A stretch of DNA of 64,000 bases from Myxococcales bacterium (GTDB taxonomy: Bacteria; Myxococcota_A; Polyangia; Nannocystales; Nannocystaceae), in the NCBI GenBank assembly GCA_020633295.1, contig JACKDW010000027.1, positions 1 to 64,000 on the forward strand, in the 5' to 3' direction. Of the stretch, positions 46,119 through 53,796 are shown in pieces (position 1 is the stretch's first letter; each line of letters starts with the position of its first letter). A program made the translations under genes and the position numbers. The notes under the pieces are model-generated. The model made no database searches and had not been told where the DNA came from. It saw only the letters and a list, made by a program, of their open reading frames with translations.

Positions 46119-46883
46119 GTGACGAACGAAGCCGACGACGCGCGCGCGACCAGCCCGGTGCTCGAGCTCGTGTTCTACCCGACGCGCGGCGAGCCGATCC
46201 CGCTGCTCGAGCTGCGCGCCGGCGCGGCCGTCGCGATCGTCGGCGACGCGAGCGCTGGGCGCGACGCGCTGCTCCGCGCGCTCGCGGGGCTCGAGCCGCC
46301 GTACGCGCGCCCCGAGGGCGACGAGCGCGTCCCCGGCGAGGCGCGCGTGCTGCTCGACGGTCGCCTGAAGCGGCGTCGCGACCGGTGGCGCAGCGTGGGC
46401 GTCGTATTCGAACAGGGCGGGCTCTGGACCGGCCGCTCCGTGCGCTTCAACCTCGAGCTCCCGTATCGCTATCACGGGCGACACGCGCCGGCGGGATGGC
46501 GCGACCGGCTGGAGGAGCTCGCGCGCGAGCTCGACCTGCACGACGCGCTCGCGCGCCGCGTCGAGGACACCGACCTCTCGATCCGCCGGCGCGCGGCGCT
46601 CGCCCGCGAGCTGGCTAAAGAGCCACGTGTTCTGCTGTTCGACGAGCCGCAGCTCGGGCTCTCCGACGCCGAGCGCGAGCGCGTGCTCGAGCTGCTCGAG
46701 CGACGACGATCGACGCGCGGCGTCGCCGTGGTGTTCGGCGATCCCGACGGCTACCTGCGGCCCTTCAAGGTCGACCGCGTGCTCGAGCTCGCCGACGGTC
46801 AGCTGCGCCGCGTCGCGGCGCCGAGCGCCCGCCCCCGCCGGATCGCGTCCGTGGACGCGCCGCTCGAGCGACGCGCTCGGTAG
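46119..46883 (+). CDS. MlaF-like ABC ATPase with degenerate nucleotide-binding motifs
   Basis: 254 aa, GTG start, 18 bp after the permease gene. The ABC fold is clear: Walker B VLLFDEPQLGL (171-181), Q-loop region VFEQGGLWTGRSVRFNL and D-loop LSDAE. Walker A, however, reads VGDASAGRDAL (41-51), so the Lys is Arg48 and the Ser/Thr is Asp49. The signature motif is LSIRR (153-157) rather than LSGGQ. These are the residues that bind and hydrolyse ATP, so this subunit is probably weakly active or inactive, or pairs with another ATPase. Confidence 0.82.
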   Translation: MTNEADDARATSPVLELVFYPTRGEPIPLLELRAGAAVAIVGDASAGRDALLRALAGLEPPYARPEGDERVPGEARVLLDGRLKRRRDRWRSVGVVFEQGGLWTGRSVRFNLELPYRYHGRHAPAGWRDRLEELARELDLHDALARRVEDTDLSIRRRAALARELAKEPRVLLFDEPQLGLSDAERERVLELLERRRSTRGVAVVFGDPDGYLRPFKVDRVLELADGQLRRVAAPSARPRRIASVDAPLERRAR

Positions 46884-46925
46884 GCGAAGGTCGCGACGGG
46901 CGCGTCGTCGCTCGAGACGGGGCCG

Positions 46926-48149
46926 CTACCGCGCGCGCGCGAGGTCCCCGAGCAGCACGTCGAGCGCCCGCGCGCGCTCGTCCGGCGGGAGCATCGCGAT
47001 CGCGCGCGCGCGCCACTCGGCGCGCGAGGGGGCCTCGGCCTCCCACCCGATCCAGCCGCGCTGCAGGTTCCAGAAGTCCTCGTCTCGGAGCCCGCGCCGC
47101 GTCGCCCACGAGCCGCGGAGCGTGGCGACGGACTCACGCGCGCGAGCGGGTCGCCCCGCCAGGTCGAGCAGCGCGTCGTGGAGGATCCACGCGAGCGCGC
47201 GGTCGAGCGCGGGGATCTTCGCGGAGGCGCGCGCGGCCTCGCCGCGCAGCTCGGGGTGCGCGGTCGCGAGCGCGAGCAACATATAGGCGCGATCGAGCTC
47301 GTGGTCGCGCCGGAGCAGCGTCAGCGTCGCCTCGAGCAGCGCGGGCGGCAGCGGCGTCGGGATCGTGTTCCCGCGCAGCGTGAAGCCGTCGGCGACGTGC
47401 TGCTCGCAGGCCGCGAGCCAGTCCCGGAGCACCCGCTCGCGCGCGTCGCCGTCGAGGTGCCACGAGATCGCCGCGAGCAGCCAGGCCCGCGGGTACGCGA
47501 GCCGCTCGCGGTAGGCGGCCGCGCGCGCGCGCGGCATGTCGACCGCCGCGATCGAGCGCCACAGCGCGGCGGTGATCGGGAAGTCCTCGTCGAAGACGCG
47601 CTCGATCGTCGCGTCGATGATCGCCGCGCGCCGCGACGCGGGCGCGTCGGGCAGCAGCTCAAACAGCACCTCGGCCGCCTCGAGCACGCGCGCGAAGCTC
47701 CCGGCGTGGACGAACGCGTGGTCGATGATCTCGGAGATCACCGCGCGCTCGTCGGCCGCGCGCGCGAGCGCCACGGCGGTCCTCGCCAGCAGCGCGCGCG
47801 CCCCGTCCGGCAGCGCGCGCCAGGCCGCGAGCGCGCGCGCGGGCCCGGCGAGCTCGCCGAGACGTCGCAGGAGGGCCTCGTGCCCCGACGCGGCCTCGAT
47901 CGTCCTCCAGCTGGGGAGCGCGCGCTCGTCCGTCAGCAGCCGCTCGACGGTCGCGCGCTCGAGCCTCGCGGCGAGCTGCTCCATCGTCCCCGGCACCCAG
48001 TCGCCGCGCGGCCGTCGTGTCCGCGCGAGCGCCTCGTCGACCGTCCAGCGCCCCTCGTCGATCAGCAGCGCGACGCAGGTCGGGGGGATGAACGCGAGCC
48101 GCTCCCGGTCCGCGAGGCGGTCGAGCGGCGGCTGGCTGGGGCGGCCCAT
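46926..48149 (-). CDS. Alpha-helical protein of unknown function
   Basis: 407 aa from the ATG at 48149. The sequence is almost entirely helical, rich in Ala, Arg and Leu, with no signal peptide or membrane segment, and with repeated helix pairs (AAEVLFELLPDAPASRRAAIIDATIER; YMLLALATAHPELRGEAARASAK), so it may be a HEAT- or TPR-like solenoid. I recognise no specific family. It converges with the ABC ATPase gene. Confidence 0.65.
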   Translation of the reverse strand: MGRPSQPPLDRLADRERLAFIPPTCVALLIDEGRWTVDEALARTRRPRGDWVPGTMEQLAARLERATVERLLTDERALPSWRTIEAASGHEALLRRLGELAGPARALAAWRALPDGARALLARTAVALARAADERAVISEIIDHAFVHAGSFARVLEAAEVLFELLPDAPASRRAAIIDATIERVFDEDFPITAALWRSIAAVDMPRARAAAYRERLAYPRAWLLAAISWHLDGDARERVLRDWLAACEQHVADGFTLRGNTIPTPLPPALLEATLTLLRRDHELDRAYMLLALATAHPELRGEAARASAKIPALDRALAWILHDALLDLAGRPARARESVATLRGSWATRRGLRDEDFWNLQRGWIGWEAEAPSRAEWRARAIAMLPPDERARALDVLLGDLARAR

Positions 48150-48156
48150 CGGCGCG

Positions 48157-48162
48157 ACGATA
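48157..48162 (-). promoter_or_regulatory. -10-like TATCGT before the helical protein gene
   Basis: On the minus strand GCTATCGT ends 7 nt before the ATG at 48149, the same layout as other predicted leaderless genes here. Confidence 0.45.
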
Positions 48163-48243
48163 GCGTGTGTCGAGCGCGCCAGGGAGCGAAGTCCGCGGGC
48201 CGCCGCGGAGCGTGCGAGCCGCGAGCGCGGAGCGCCCATTCAC

Positions 48244-48259
48244 ATGACTCTAAAGTCAT
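48244..48259. promoter_or_regulatory. ATGACT/AGTCAT inverted repeat
   Basis: 6-bp perfect arms separated by CTAA in an AT-rich patch between divergent genes, a possible operator for either one. Confidence 0.35.
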
Positions 48260-48472
48260 CTAGTACGCTTCGCGCTTGCGAGCGCCCCGGACTCGTGGCA
48301 CCGTGCGGCCACGGTCGTCCAATGCACCGCTGACATCCACGCGTGATCCCCTCGCCGCAGCGCGCACGCTCGAGGCCTTCGAAGGGCTGCTGAGCTCGCG
48401 CGCCGCGAAGCCCTTGCCCGCGGGCTCGCGCGCTGACGCGCGCGATCTCGCGCGATCCGTGAAGGTCCTGTC

Positions 48473-49105
48473 ATGCCCCGTGCGATCCGCCGCCGAAGCG
48501 CGCTTCGGCTCGGCCTCCTGTCCGATGTTCACGCCCACCTCGAGGCGCTCGAGCGCGCGCTCGACATCCTCGAGCGCGCCGGCGTCGACAAGCTCGTGTG
48601 CCTCGGCGACGTGGTCGAGAAGGGCCCCGAGCCCGACCGCGTCGTCGAGCGCCTCGACGCGCTGCGCGTCATCACCGTCCAGGGTAACCACGACGCGAAC
48701 GCCGTGCGCCACGCCCAGCTCAGCTCGGACGCGCGCGGCATGTCGCGCGACACGCTCGCGTGGCTCGACGCGCTGCCCCGCGTGCGCGAGTACGCCTGGG
48801 CGGGCAAGTTCGTCGTCCTCGCGCACGCCTCGCTCATCGACCAGAGCTCGGCGGTACGTCAAGGAGACGTTCCCAAGCGCATGCGTCGCGCGCTGCGTCG
48901 CCACGACCCCGACGTCGTCGTGCTCGGGCACACGCACGTGCCGATGCGCTTCCGCTACGCGCATCACTGGCTGTGTAACCCGGGCTCTATCAGCCACGGT
49001 CGCTGCTCGCTCGGGGAGACCTGCGCCGTCCTGACGCTCCCGAGCGCGTCGCTCGAGGTCTACTCGCTGCGCACGGGCGAGCGCGCGGCGTCGTGGCGCG
49101 AGTGA
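48473..49105 (+). CDS. Metallophosphoesterase
   Basis: 210 aa. The calcineurin-like motifs appear in order: LLSDVHAHL, CLGDVVEKGP, VQGNHD, VLAHASL and LGHTHVPM, supplying the two-metal site. NPGSISHGR near the C terminus is typical of YfcE/YmdB-like small phosphodiesterases. The predicted protein lacks a signal peptide and is probably cytoplasmic. The 3' end overlaps the convergent FG-GAP gene by 46 bp. Confidence 0.9.
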   Translation: MPRAIRRRSALRLGLLSDVHAHLEALERALDILERAGVDKLVCLGDVVEKGPEPDRVVERLDALRVITVQGNHDANAVRHAQLSSDARGMSRDTLAWLDALPRVREYAWAGKFVVLAHASLIDQSSAVRQGDVPKRMRRALRRHDPDVVVLGHTHVPMRFRYAHHWLCNPGSISHGRCSLGETCAVLTLPSASLEVYSLRTGERAASWRE

Positions 49106-50448
49106 GCCTCGCGTCGGCCAGCGGCCGGCGCGGGGCAGTCGACGAAGAGCGTCGAGATCCCCGGATCGGGCTGCCCGTACGGCTCACCCGGCGGCCCCGC
49201 GTTGAGGAGCACCACGTCGGCCGCGGTGCCGTCGCGCGCGACGTCGATCGCGAACATCTCGACGACGAAGCTCCCGCCCGCTCGCGACGCCGTCCGCGGC
49301 GCGCGGGCGACGCTCGTGATCGAGAGCGCGCCGAGCATGTAGCTCGACGTGATGATCTCGAGACCAGGCTCGATCGCCGCCTCGGTCACGAGCAGCGGCC
49401 CGTCGACCGCGACGTCGACGCGCGCCGGCTCGTCCGCGCCGCGCACGATCGTCACGCCCTCCGCCCCGCTGGCCACGACCTCGAGCGCCCCGTCTGCGTC
49501 GAGATCGGCCAGCGCGACGCGTCGCGCCCCGGGGAGCTCGAGGCGCGTCGGCGTCGCTCGCCACCCGCCGGCGCGCCCGGGAAACCGCCACAGCGACGCG
49601 CGCGCGCTGTGATACGCGTCGCGCCCCGGCTCGAGGCCAGCCCCGCTCACCGCGACGAGCTCTGGCAGACCATCGCCGTCGAGATCGCCGATCGCCGTCG
49701 AGAAGGGATCACGCCCGACCGTCAGGCGCTGGCCCGGGCGCAGGGAGCCGCGGCCGTGGTTCTCGAGCGCGCGGAGGCTGTCCCACAGCGGCACCACGAC
49801 GTCGAGGTCGTCGTCGCCGTCGAGGTCGACGAAGGACGCGTGGCGCAGCTCTCCGCCGAAGCGACCCGGGACGCGCTGCGGCGGACCGAGGCGGAAGCGA
49901 CCCGCGCCCTCGTTGCGCGCGATCCGGATCCGCGGCGCGCTCGAGCCGTCGAGGATCAGCGCGTCGAGATCGTCGTCGCCGTCGAGATCCGCGAGCTCGA
50001 TCCCGGTGCCGCCGGACGCCAGCGGCGCGCGCTCGAGGAAGGTGCCGTCGTTCCGCCCCTCGAGCACCACCATCGCCAGCTCACCGGTTCCGAGGAACGA
50101 GAGCGCGACGACATCGGCCTGCCCGTCGCCGGTCACGTCCCCGGCCGCGCCGACGTAGGGCTTGTGCTGCAGGCGCGTCACGGGCCCGTCGCGCAGGCAG
50201 AGCGTCAGCGCCGGCTCCGGCTTCGGCGGGTCCTCCGGCGGACCCTCCGGCGAATCCTCCGGCGGATCCTCTGGCGAATCCTCCGGCGGATCTTCCGGCG
50301 AAACTTCCGACGGGAGGTCCCCGCGGCGCTCCTGCGACGCGCGCTCCCGCGTGGGCGGCTCGTGCGGGGCGCACCCCGCCCCGGCGACGCAGAGCGCGAG
50401 TGACCAGGCGAGCGCGGCGCGCGAGTGGCGAGGCTCCTTCGTTCCCAT
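49060..50448 (-). CDS. FG-GAP/VCBS-repeat lipoprotein
   Basis: 462 aa from the ATG at 50448. The lipobox is VAGAGC. An acidic linker repeats (E/S)PEDPPED for about 35 residues. The rest is a beta-propeller of FG-GAP-type blades with calcium-binding-like D-x-D-G-D motifs: GDVTGDGQADVV, ADLDGDDDLDAL, VDLDGDDDLDVV, GDLDGDGLPELV and ADLDADGALEVV. Such surface propellers bind proteins or glycans. The C-terminal tail is basic and overlaps the phosphoesterase gene. Confidence 0.87.
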   Translation of the reverse strand: MGTKEPRHSRAALAWSLALCVAGAGCAPHEPPTRERASQERRGDLPSEVSPEDPPEDSPEDPPEDSPEGPPEDPPKPEPALTLCLRDGPVTRLQHKPYVGAAGDVTGDGQADVVALSFLGTGELAMVVLEGRNDGTFLERAPLASGGTGIELADLDGDDDLDALILDGSSAPRIRIARNEGAGRFRLGPPQRVPGRFGGELRHASFVDLDGDDDLDVVVPLWDSLRALENHGRGSLRPGQRLTVGRDPFSTAIGDLDGDGLPELVAVSGAGLEPGRDAYHSARASLWRFPGRAGGWRATPTRLELPGARRVALADLDADGALEVVASGAEGVTIVRGADEPARVDVAVDGPLLVTEAAIEPGLEIITSSYMLGALSITSVARAPRTASRAGGSFVVEMFAIDVARDGTAADVVLLNAGPPGEPYGQPDPGISTLFVDCPAPAAGRREAHSRHDAARSPVRSE

Positions 50449-50724
50449 GGATAGGTAGACGCTCGCGACCGCCCATCGATGTTCGCCGAGCGGGTGAGTA
50501 CCCCCACACGGGGTCTCGACGTGGACGTCGCGCGCCCGCCCGCGCGAGCGCTCGCCTACCCCAGGCGCGCGCGGGCGATGTCGCAACTCCTGTCCCATCA
50601 ACCAGGTTTATCAGCACGCGTACGCTGGCGGCGCGCAGCCTCCTCGCTCGCCGCGCGCAGAGTCAATTTTGCGCGCCGTCGGCGACGGGGCGCGCGTCGC
50701 CTTCGAGTGATACTGGCGATCGCG

Positions 50725-51366
50725 GTGGGCGATGACGACGACGAGCTCGTGACGGTCAGCAAGCGTCGTCTCGCGCGCGTCGCGAAGCTCCTGTCTCACC
50801 TGTCTCTTGAGCAGTTTGACGAGGCGCGGCTGACGATCCCGCCCGCGGACGACGCGTTCGGCGAGACCGAGCGGATGTTCGAACAATTCGCGCTCGACCA
50901 CGCCGAGACGGTGCAGGAGCTCCGACGCCTCGATCGCGAGCGCGTGAAGCTAATCTCGCACCTGCAGGCCGCGGTCACGGCCTTGACGACGCCGATCATC
51001 GACATCTGGGACGGCGTCGTGTCGCTGCCGATCGTCGGGGTGCTCGACGCGGACCGAGCCGTCGAGATGACCGAGCGCCTGCTCGCGCGCGTCGCGTCGT
51101 CGTCCGTGCGCTGCGTGATCATCGACGTCACGGGCGTCCACGAGATCGACGCGGTCGCGGCGGCGCACCTCGTGAAGATGATCCGCGGCGCGCGGCTGCT
51201 GGGCGCCTACGCGCTCATCACCGGGATCCAGCCCGGGGTCGCGCAGACGCTCGAGGGGCTCCGCGACGGGCTCGCGCTCGACGTCACGACCAAGCGCAGC
51301 CTGCGAGACGGCCTCCGTCACTGCATCCTGCGCCTGCGCCTGCGCCGACCGACCGAGGGCGCCTGA
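50725..51366 (+). CDS. STAS-domain (RsbR-like) protein
   Basis: 213 aa from the GTG at 50725; a GTG at 50707 is an alternative, and a GATACT box lies just upstream. After about 85 residues of helical region the STAS domain begins with TPIIDIWDGVVSLPIVGVLD and has IDVTGVHEIDAVAAAHLVKMI and GAYALITGIQPGVAQTL, the pattern of RsbR/RsbS stressosome proteins. The Thr in DVTG and the Thr in ITGI match RsbR phospho-sites. There is no RsbS, RsbT or other partner next to it, so it is an orphan. Confidence 0.8.
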   Translation: MGDDDDELVTVSKRRLARVAKLLSHLSLEQFDEARLTIPPADDAFGETERMFEQFALDHAETVQELRRLDRERVKLISHLQAAVTALTTPIIDIWDGVVSLPIVGVLDADRAVEMTERLLARVASSSVRCVIIDVTGVHEIDAVAAAHLVKMIRGARLLGAYALITGIQPGVAQTLEGLRDGLALDVTTKRSLRDGLRHCILRLRLRRPTEGA

Positions 51367-51540
51367 GCGTTGACGACCGCTCGAACGCGCGCCGCGTCGA
51401 CTCGCGCGAGGGCGCGACGTCGACGCGCGCGACGTCGCCGCGCGCCGGTGCGCGGCGCCGCCCCGCGCCTCCGCGTGGGATGGTTCTTCTTACATGTCTC
51501 CAAGCGCCCGTCGTCGCCGCGGCGCGCCTCGAGCACGTGC

Positions 51541-51546
51541 TACCCT
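51541..51546 (+). promoter_or_regulatory. -10-like TACCCT before SAP-domain gene
   Basis: TACCCT in GTGCTACCCTC ends 7 nt before the ATG at 51554, as in the other predicted leaderless genes. An ACATGTCT lies at 51492-51499. Confidence 0.45.
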
Positions 51547-51553
51547 CCGCGCG

Positions 51554-52402
51554 ATGATCAGCAAGAAGCGGGTCCTCGAGACGCTCTCGGCCGCGCGCCT
51601 GCGAGAGCTCGGCGACGCGCTCGCCGTCAACCGGCGGGGGAGCGCCACGAAGCACGGGCTCATCGGCCGGCTCGCGCGCGCCAAGCGGGTGACGGCCGTC
51701 GACCTCCTCGTCCGCCTCCGCCGCGCGGAGCTCAAGGCGATCTGTCGCGCCCAGGGCCTCTCCGAGGTCGGGCGCGCCAACGCGACGCTGATCCATCGCA
51801 TCGTCAGCCGCGGCGCCGCGGACGCGAGCGACCCGTCGCGGGGGGACGCGCGCCCGCCCGGCAAGCGCCGCAGCTTCTATGACCTCGAGTACAGCGTCGA
51901 GCCCGGCGGCGCGCGAATGGACGTGCACTACATCCGCGGCTCGCTCGCCGAGATCAAGGCGGACCTCGCCAAGGAGCTCGCCAATCCCGACTGCCTCTAC
52001 TACCTGTGCTGGTACGGGGCGACGCTGAGCCTGGGCGTGTACCAGCGCGGCTTCCGTGTGCGCGCGTTCGATCTGCACCCGCACCTCACGCTGCGGGTCG
52101 ACGGCTTCCCGGCGATCACCTTCGGGCCCGAGGGCCCGCGGGGCTACGACTTCACCCGCTACGACGAGCAGCTCGAGGGCTCGATCGCCAAGCAGATGCT
52201 CGATCGAACGATCCGGCACACCGCCGACGTCGCGTGGGACCGTCTGCGCGTACCGGCGCTGCGCGGCGACGTCGCGCGCGAGGGCGACCTCGTCAGCATC
52301 ACCGGCGAGTGGTTCGCCGACGACGAGAACCCCGAGTACGACGAGGACGAGCTCCTCGATCAGGGCTACCTCCGCTACGGCTGGAGCGACCTCGAGATGT
52401 GA
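51554..52402 (+). CDS. SAP-like domain protein of unknown function
   Basis: 282 aa from the ATG at 51554. The N terminus has two SAP-like helix-hairpin-helix segments (VLETLSAARLRELGDAL...GLIGRLA and LLVRLRRAELKAICRAQGL), which suggest nucleic-acid binding. The rest (RSFYDLEYSVEPGG..., YLCWYGATLSLGVYQRGF) is not recognised, and the C-terminal tail is acidic (DDENPEYDEDELLDQ). It is a candidate, though a weak one, for DNA handling within the inserted segment, which otherwise lacks recombination genes. Confidence 0.65.
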   Translation: MISKKRVLETLSAARLRELGDALAVNRRGSATKHGLIGRLARAKRVTAVDLLVRLRRAELKAICRAQGLSEVGRANATLIHRIVSRGAADASDPSRGDARPPGKRRSFYDLEYSVEPGGARMDVHYIRGSLAEIKADLAKELANPDCLYYLCWYGATLSLGVYQRGFRVRAFDLHPHLTLRVDGFPAITFGPEGPRGYDFTRYDEQLEGSIAKQMLDRTIRHTADVAWDRLRVPALRGDVAREGDLVSITGEWFADDENPEYDEDELLDQGYLRYGWSDLEM

Positions 52403-52428
52403 GCGGACGGCTCGCGCCCCCGCGCCGC

Positions 52429-52755
52429 CTACGAGGCGATGATCTCGTAGCGACCCGGGTGGACGACGATGGGCGCCGGGAAGCCGCGCCCGAGGACCCT
52501 CATCCCGTCGCGGTTCTCGCCGTCGAGGTTGTCGAAGCCGGCGTTGACCGCCGCCGCGAAGGCCGCGCGCGACTCCCAGATCACGACGTTGATGTACGTG
52601 TAGGCGGAGCTCGTGTCGAGCGCGCGGTAGAAGGTCGAGCCCACGAAGCCGGGCAGCGTGCGGAAGTACTCCACGTACTGCTCGCGGACCTCGATCGCGA
52701 CGGACTCCATCCCCTCGGGCACCTCGATCGCGTTGATGACGTGAACCTGTGACAT
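52429..52755 (-). CDS. Antibiotic biosynthesis monooxygenase (ABM)-like protein
   Basis: 108 aa from the ATG at 52755. A dimeric ferredoxin-like fold with VHVINAIEVPEGM, VEYFRTLPGFVGSTFYRAL and YINVVIWESRAAFAAAVN, as in ABM/EthD/IsdG-like proteins. Members oxidise aromatic polyketides, degrade heme or act as stress proteins; the substrate is unknown. A GATC-rich repeat lies just upstream, and it is the last gene of the inserted segment. Confidence 0.82.
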   Translation of the reverse strand: MSQVHVINAIEVPEGMESVAIEVREQYVEYFRTLPGFVGSTFYRALDTSSAYTYINVVIWESRAAFAAAVNAGFDNLDGENRDGMRVLGRGFPAPIVVHPGRYEIIAS

Positions 52756-52786
52756 CGGCTTGACTGCTGGCTCGGCGGCTGAGCGC

Positions 52787-52841
52787 GATCGCTGGATCGC
52801 TGGATCGCTGGATCGATCGCTGGATCGATCGCTGGATCGAT
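52787..52841. repeat. GCTGGATC tandem repeat near the right breakpoint
   Basis: Five copies of GCTGGATC, some separated by an additional GATC, lie upstream of the ABM-like gene and 60 bp from the right TCGGCAA. The array is rich in GATC sites. It could be a slippage-prone promoter spacer or a remnant of the recombination event. Confidence 0.65.
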
Positions 52842-52900
52842 TGTACTCGAGCCGGCGGCGGCGCCACGACGAGCGACGCTGCGGGCGCCTGCGTCTCCGA

Positions 52901-52907
52901 TCGGCAA
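52901..52907 (+). repeat. Right copy of 7-bp direct repeat at the nifD-like breakpoint
   Basis: TCGGCAA, same orientation as 33565-33571. The frame of the C-terminal half reads GGC AAC GAG AAC from here, so joining to the left half gives YVG-NEN-NPQELLL. Confidence 0.6.
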
Positions 52908-52941
52908 CGAGAACAACCCGCAGGAGCTGCTGCTCAATCGC

Positions 52942-53796
52942 ATGCTCGCCGAGGCGCGCCGCGACGACGGCGCGCGCGTCCCGGGGCGGATCAACCTGCT
53001 CGGCTTCCCCGAACTCCCGGGCCGCGACGAGCTGCTCGCCACGCTCGCGGCCTGCGGGATCGAGCTCGGCTGCGAGATGTTCCCCGACCTCGATCCCGCG
53101 CGGCTGCGGGACTTCGCGCGCGCCGAGCTGCTCGTCGTCTATCCCTGGGATCGCTACGAGGAGCCGATCGAGCGCCTGCTCGCCGCGTTCTCCGACATCC
53201 CCGCCGTGCGCCCGCCGGCGCCCTTCGGCGTCCGCTGCAGCGCGGCGTGGCTGACCGAGGTCGCGAGCGCGCTCGGGCGGCGGGGCGCGCTTGAAGCGAC
53301 GTGGCGGGAAGACCAGGTCGATTGGGGCCCCACGTGGGAGGCGCTGCGCGCCCGCGCGGGCGGCTATCGCCTCGGCTTCGTCTGCGACGACAGCGACTGG
53401 CGCGCGACGCTGCGGGCGAGCCGGCGCATGGGCGTGCCGCTGCTCGAGCTCGTGATGGAGCTCGGCTTCGCGGGCGTCGACGTGTTCGCGTTCGCGGGCG
53501 TGCGCCGCCCCGCCCCGCCCCGCGATCCTCGAGTCGCGCTCCACACCTTCACCACGCGCGACGAGCTCGTCGAGGGGCTCCGGCGCTCCCGCGCGGTCTC
53601 GTTCTACTCCGAGCTGTACTACGATCGACGGCTCTCCCGTCTCGGCAAGAACAGCTTCTCGCTGCGCGACGTCGCCTGCGGACCGCGCGGGGCGGTGCGC
53701 ACGCTCGAGCGCCTGCTGACGCGCGCGCAGCTGCCGTTCTACCGCCGCTACGCGTCGCTCCTCGGCGAGCCGTTCACGATCGGAGAGGGCGCGTGA
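52942..53796 (+). CDS. NifD-like nitrogenase component 1, C-terminal half
   Basis: 284 aa from the first available start (ATG at 52942); the frame is open without a start back through 52903 (NENNPQELLLNR). RINLLGFPELPGRDELLATLAACGIE is the Rossmann segment that follows the GDDIEA region in NifD/NifE proteins. The later GGYRLGFVCDDSDWRATLRASRRMGV and FYSELYYDRRLSRLGKNS match the third domain. A Cys corresponding to FeMo-cofactor ligand Cys275 of NifD is not evident (LLVVYPWDRYEE at that place). It overlaps the K-like gene as GTGA. Without the N-terminal half it lacks the cluster ligands and is probably non-functional alone. Confidence 0.82.
   Translation: MLAEARRDDGARVPGRINLLGFPELPGRDELLATLAACGIELGCEMFPDLDPARLRDFARAELLVVYPWDRYEEPIERLLAAFSDIPAVRPPAPFGVRCSAAWLTEVASALGRRGALEATWREDQVDWGPTWEALRARAGGYRLGFVCDDSDWRATLRASRRMGVPLLELVMELGFAGVDVFAFAGVRRPAPPRDPRVALHTFTTRDELVEGLRRSRAVSFYSELYYDRRLSRLGKNSFSLRDVACGPRGAVRTLERLLTRAQLPFYRRYASLLGEPFTIGEGA

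Larger units (their letters stand above)
48150..48472. other. Divergent intergenic region with AT-rich inverted repeat
   Basis: About 320 bp between divergent genes. A -10-like TATCGT (48157-48162) serves the minus-strand gene. Near 48237-48275 there is a relatively AT-rich patch with a perfect inverted repeat ATGACT-CTAA-AGTCAT (48244-48259) followed by CTAG. The rest shows no gene. Confidence 0.5.
33572..52907. mobile_element. 19.3-kb segment interrupting the NifD-like gene
   Basis: This stretch separates the two halves of the D-like gene. It starts right after one copy of TCGGCAA and ends with the second. It carries about 17 genes on both strands with base composition like the flanks. I see no integrase, transposase, resolvase, terminal inverted repeats or tRNA at its ends, so the mechanism of insertion is unknown. 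Five copies of a GCTGGATC unit lie close to the right end (52787-52841). It could be an excisable element like those in cyanobacterial nif genes, a one-time insertion or translocation, or a misassembly. Confidence 0.5.

Noticed and set aside
52787..52841. Possible CRISPR or phage attachment array
   Set aside because: Units are only 8 bp with no spacers, and there are no cas genes or tRNA at this place.
52429..53544. 371-codon minus-strand frame that extends the ABM-like gene upstream
   Set aside because: Only the last 108 codons have ABM similarity; the upstream part is antisense to the NifD-like C-terminal half and includes the GATC repeat.
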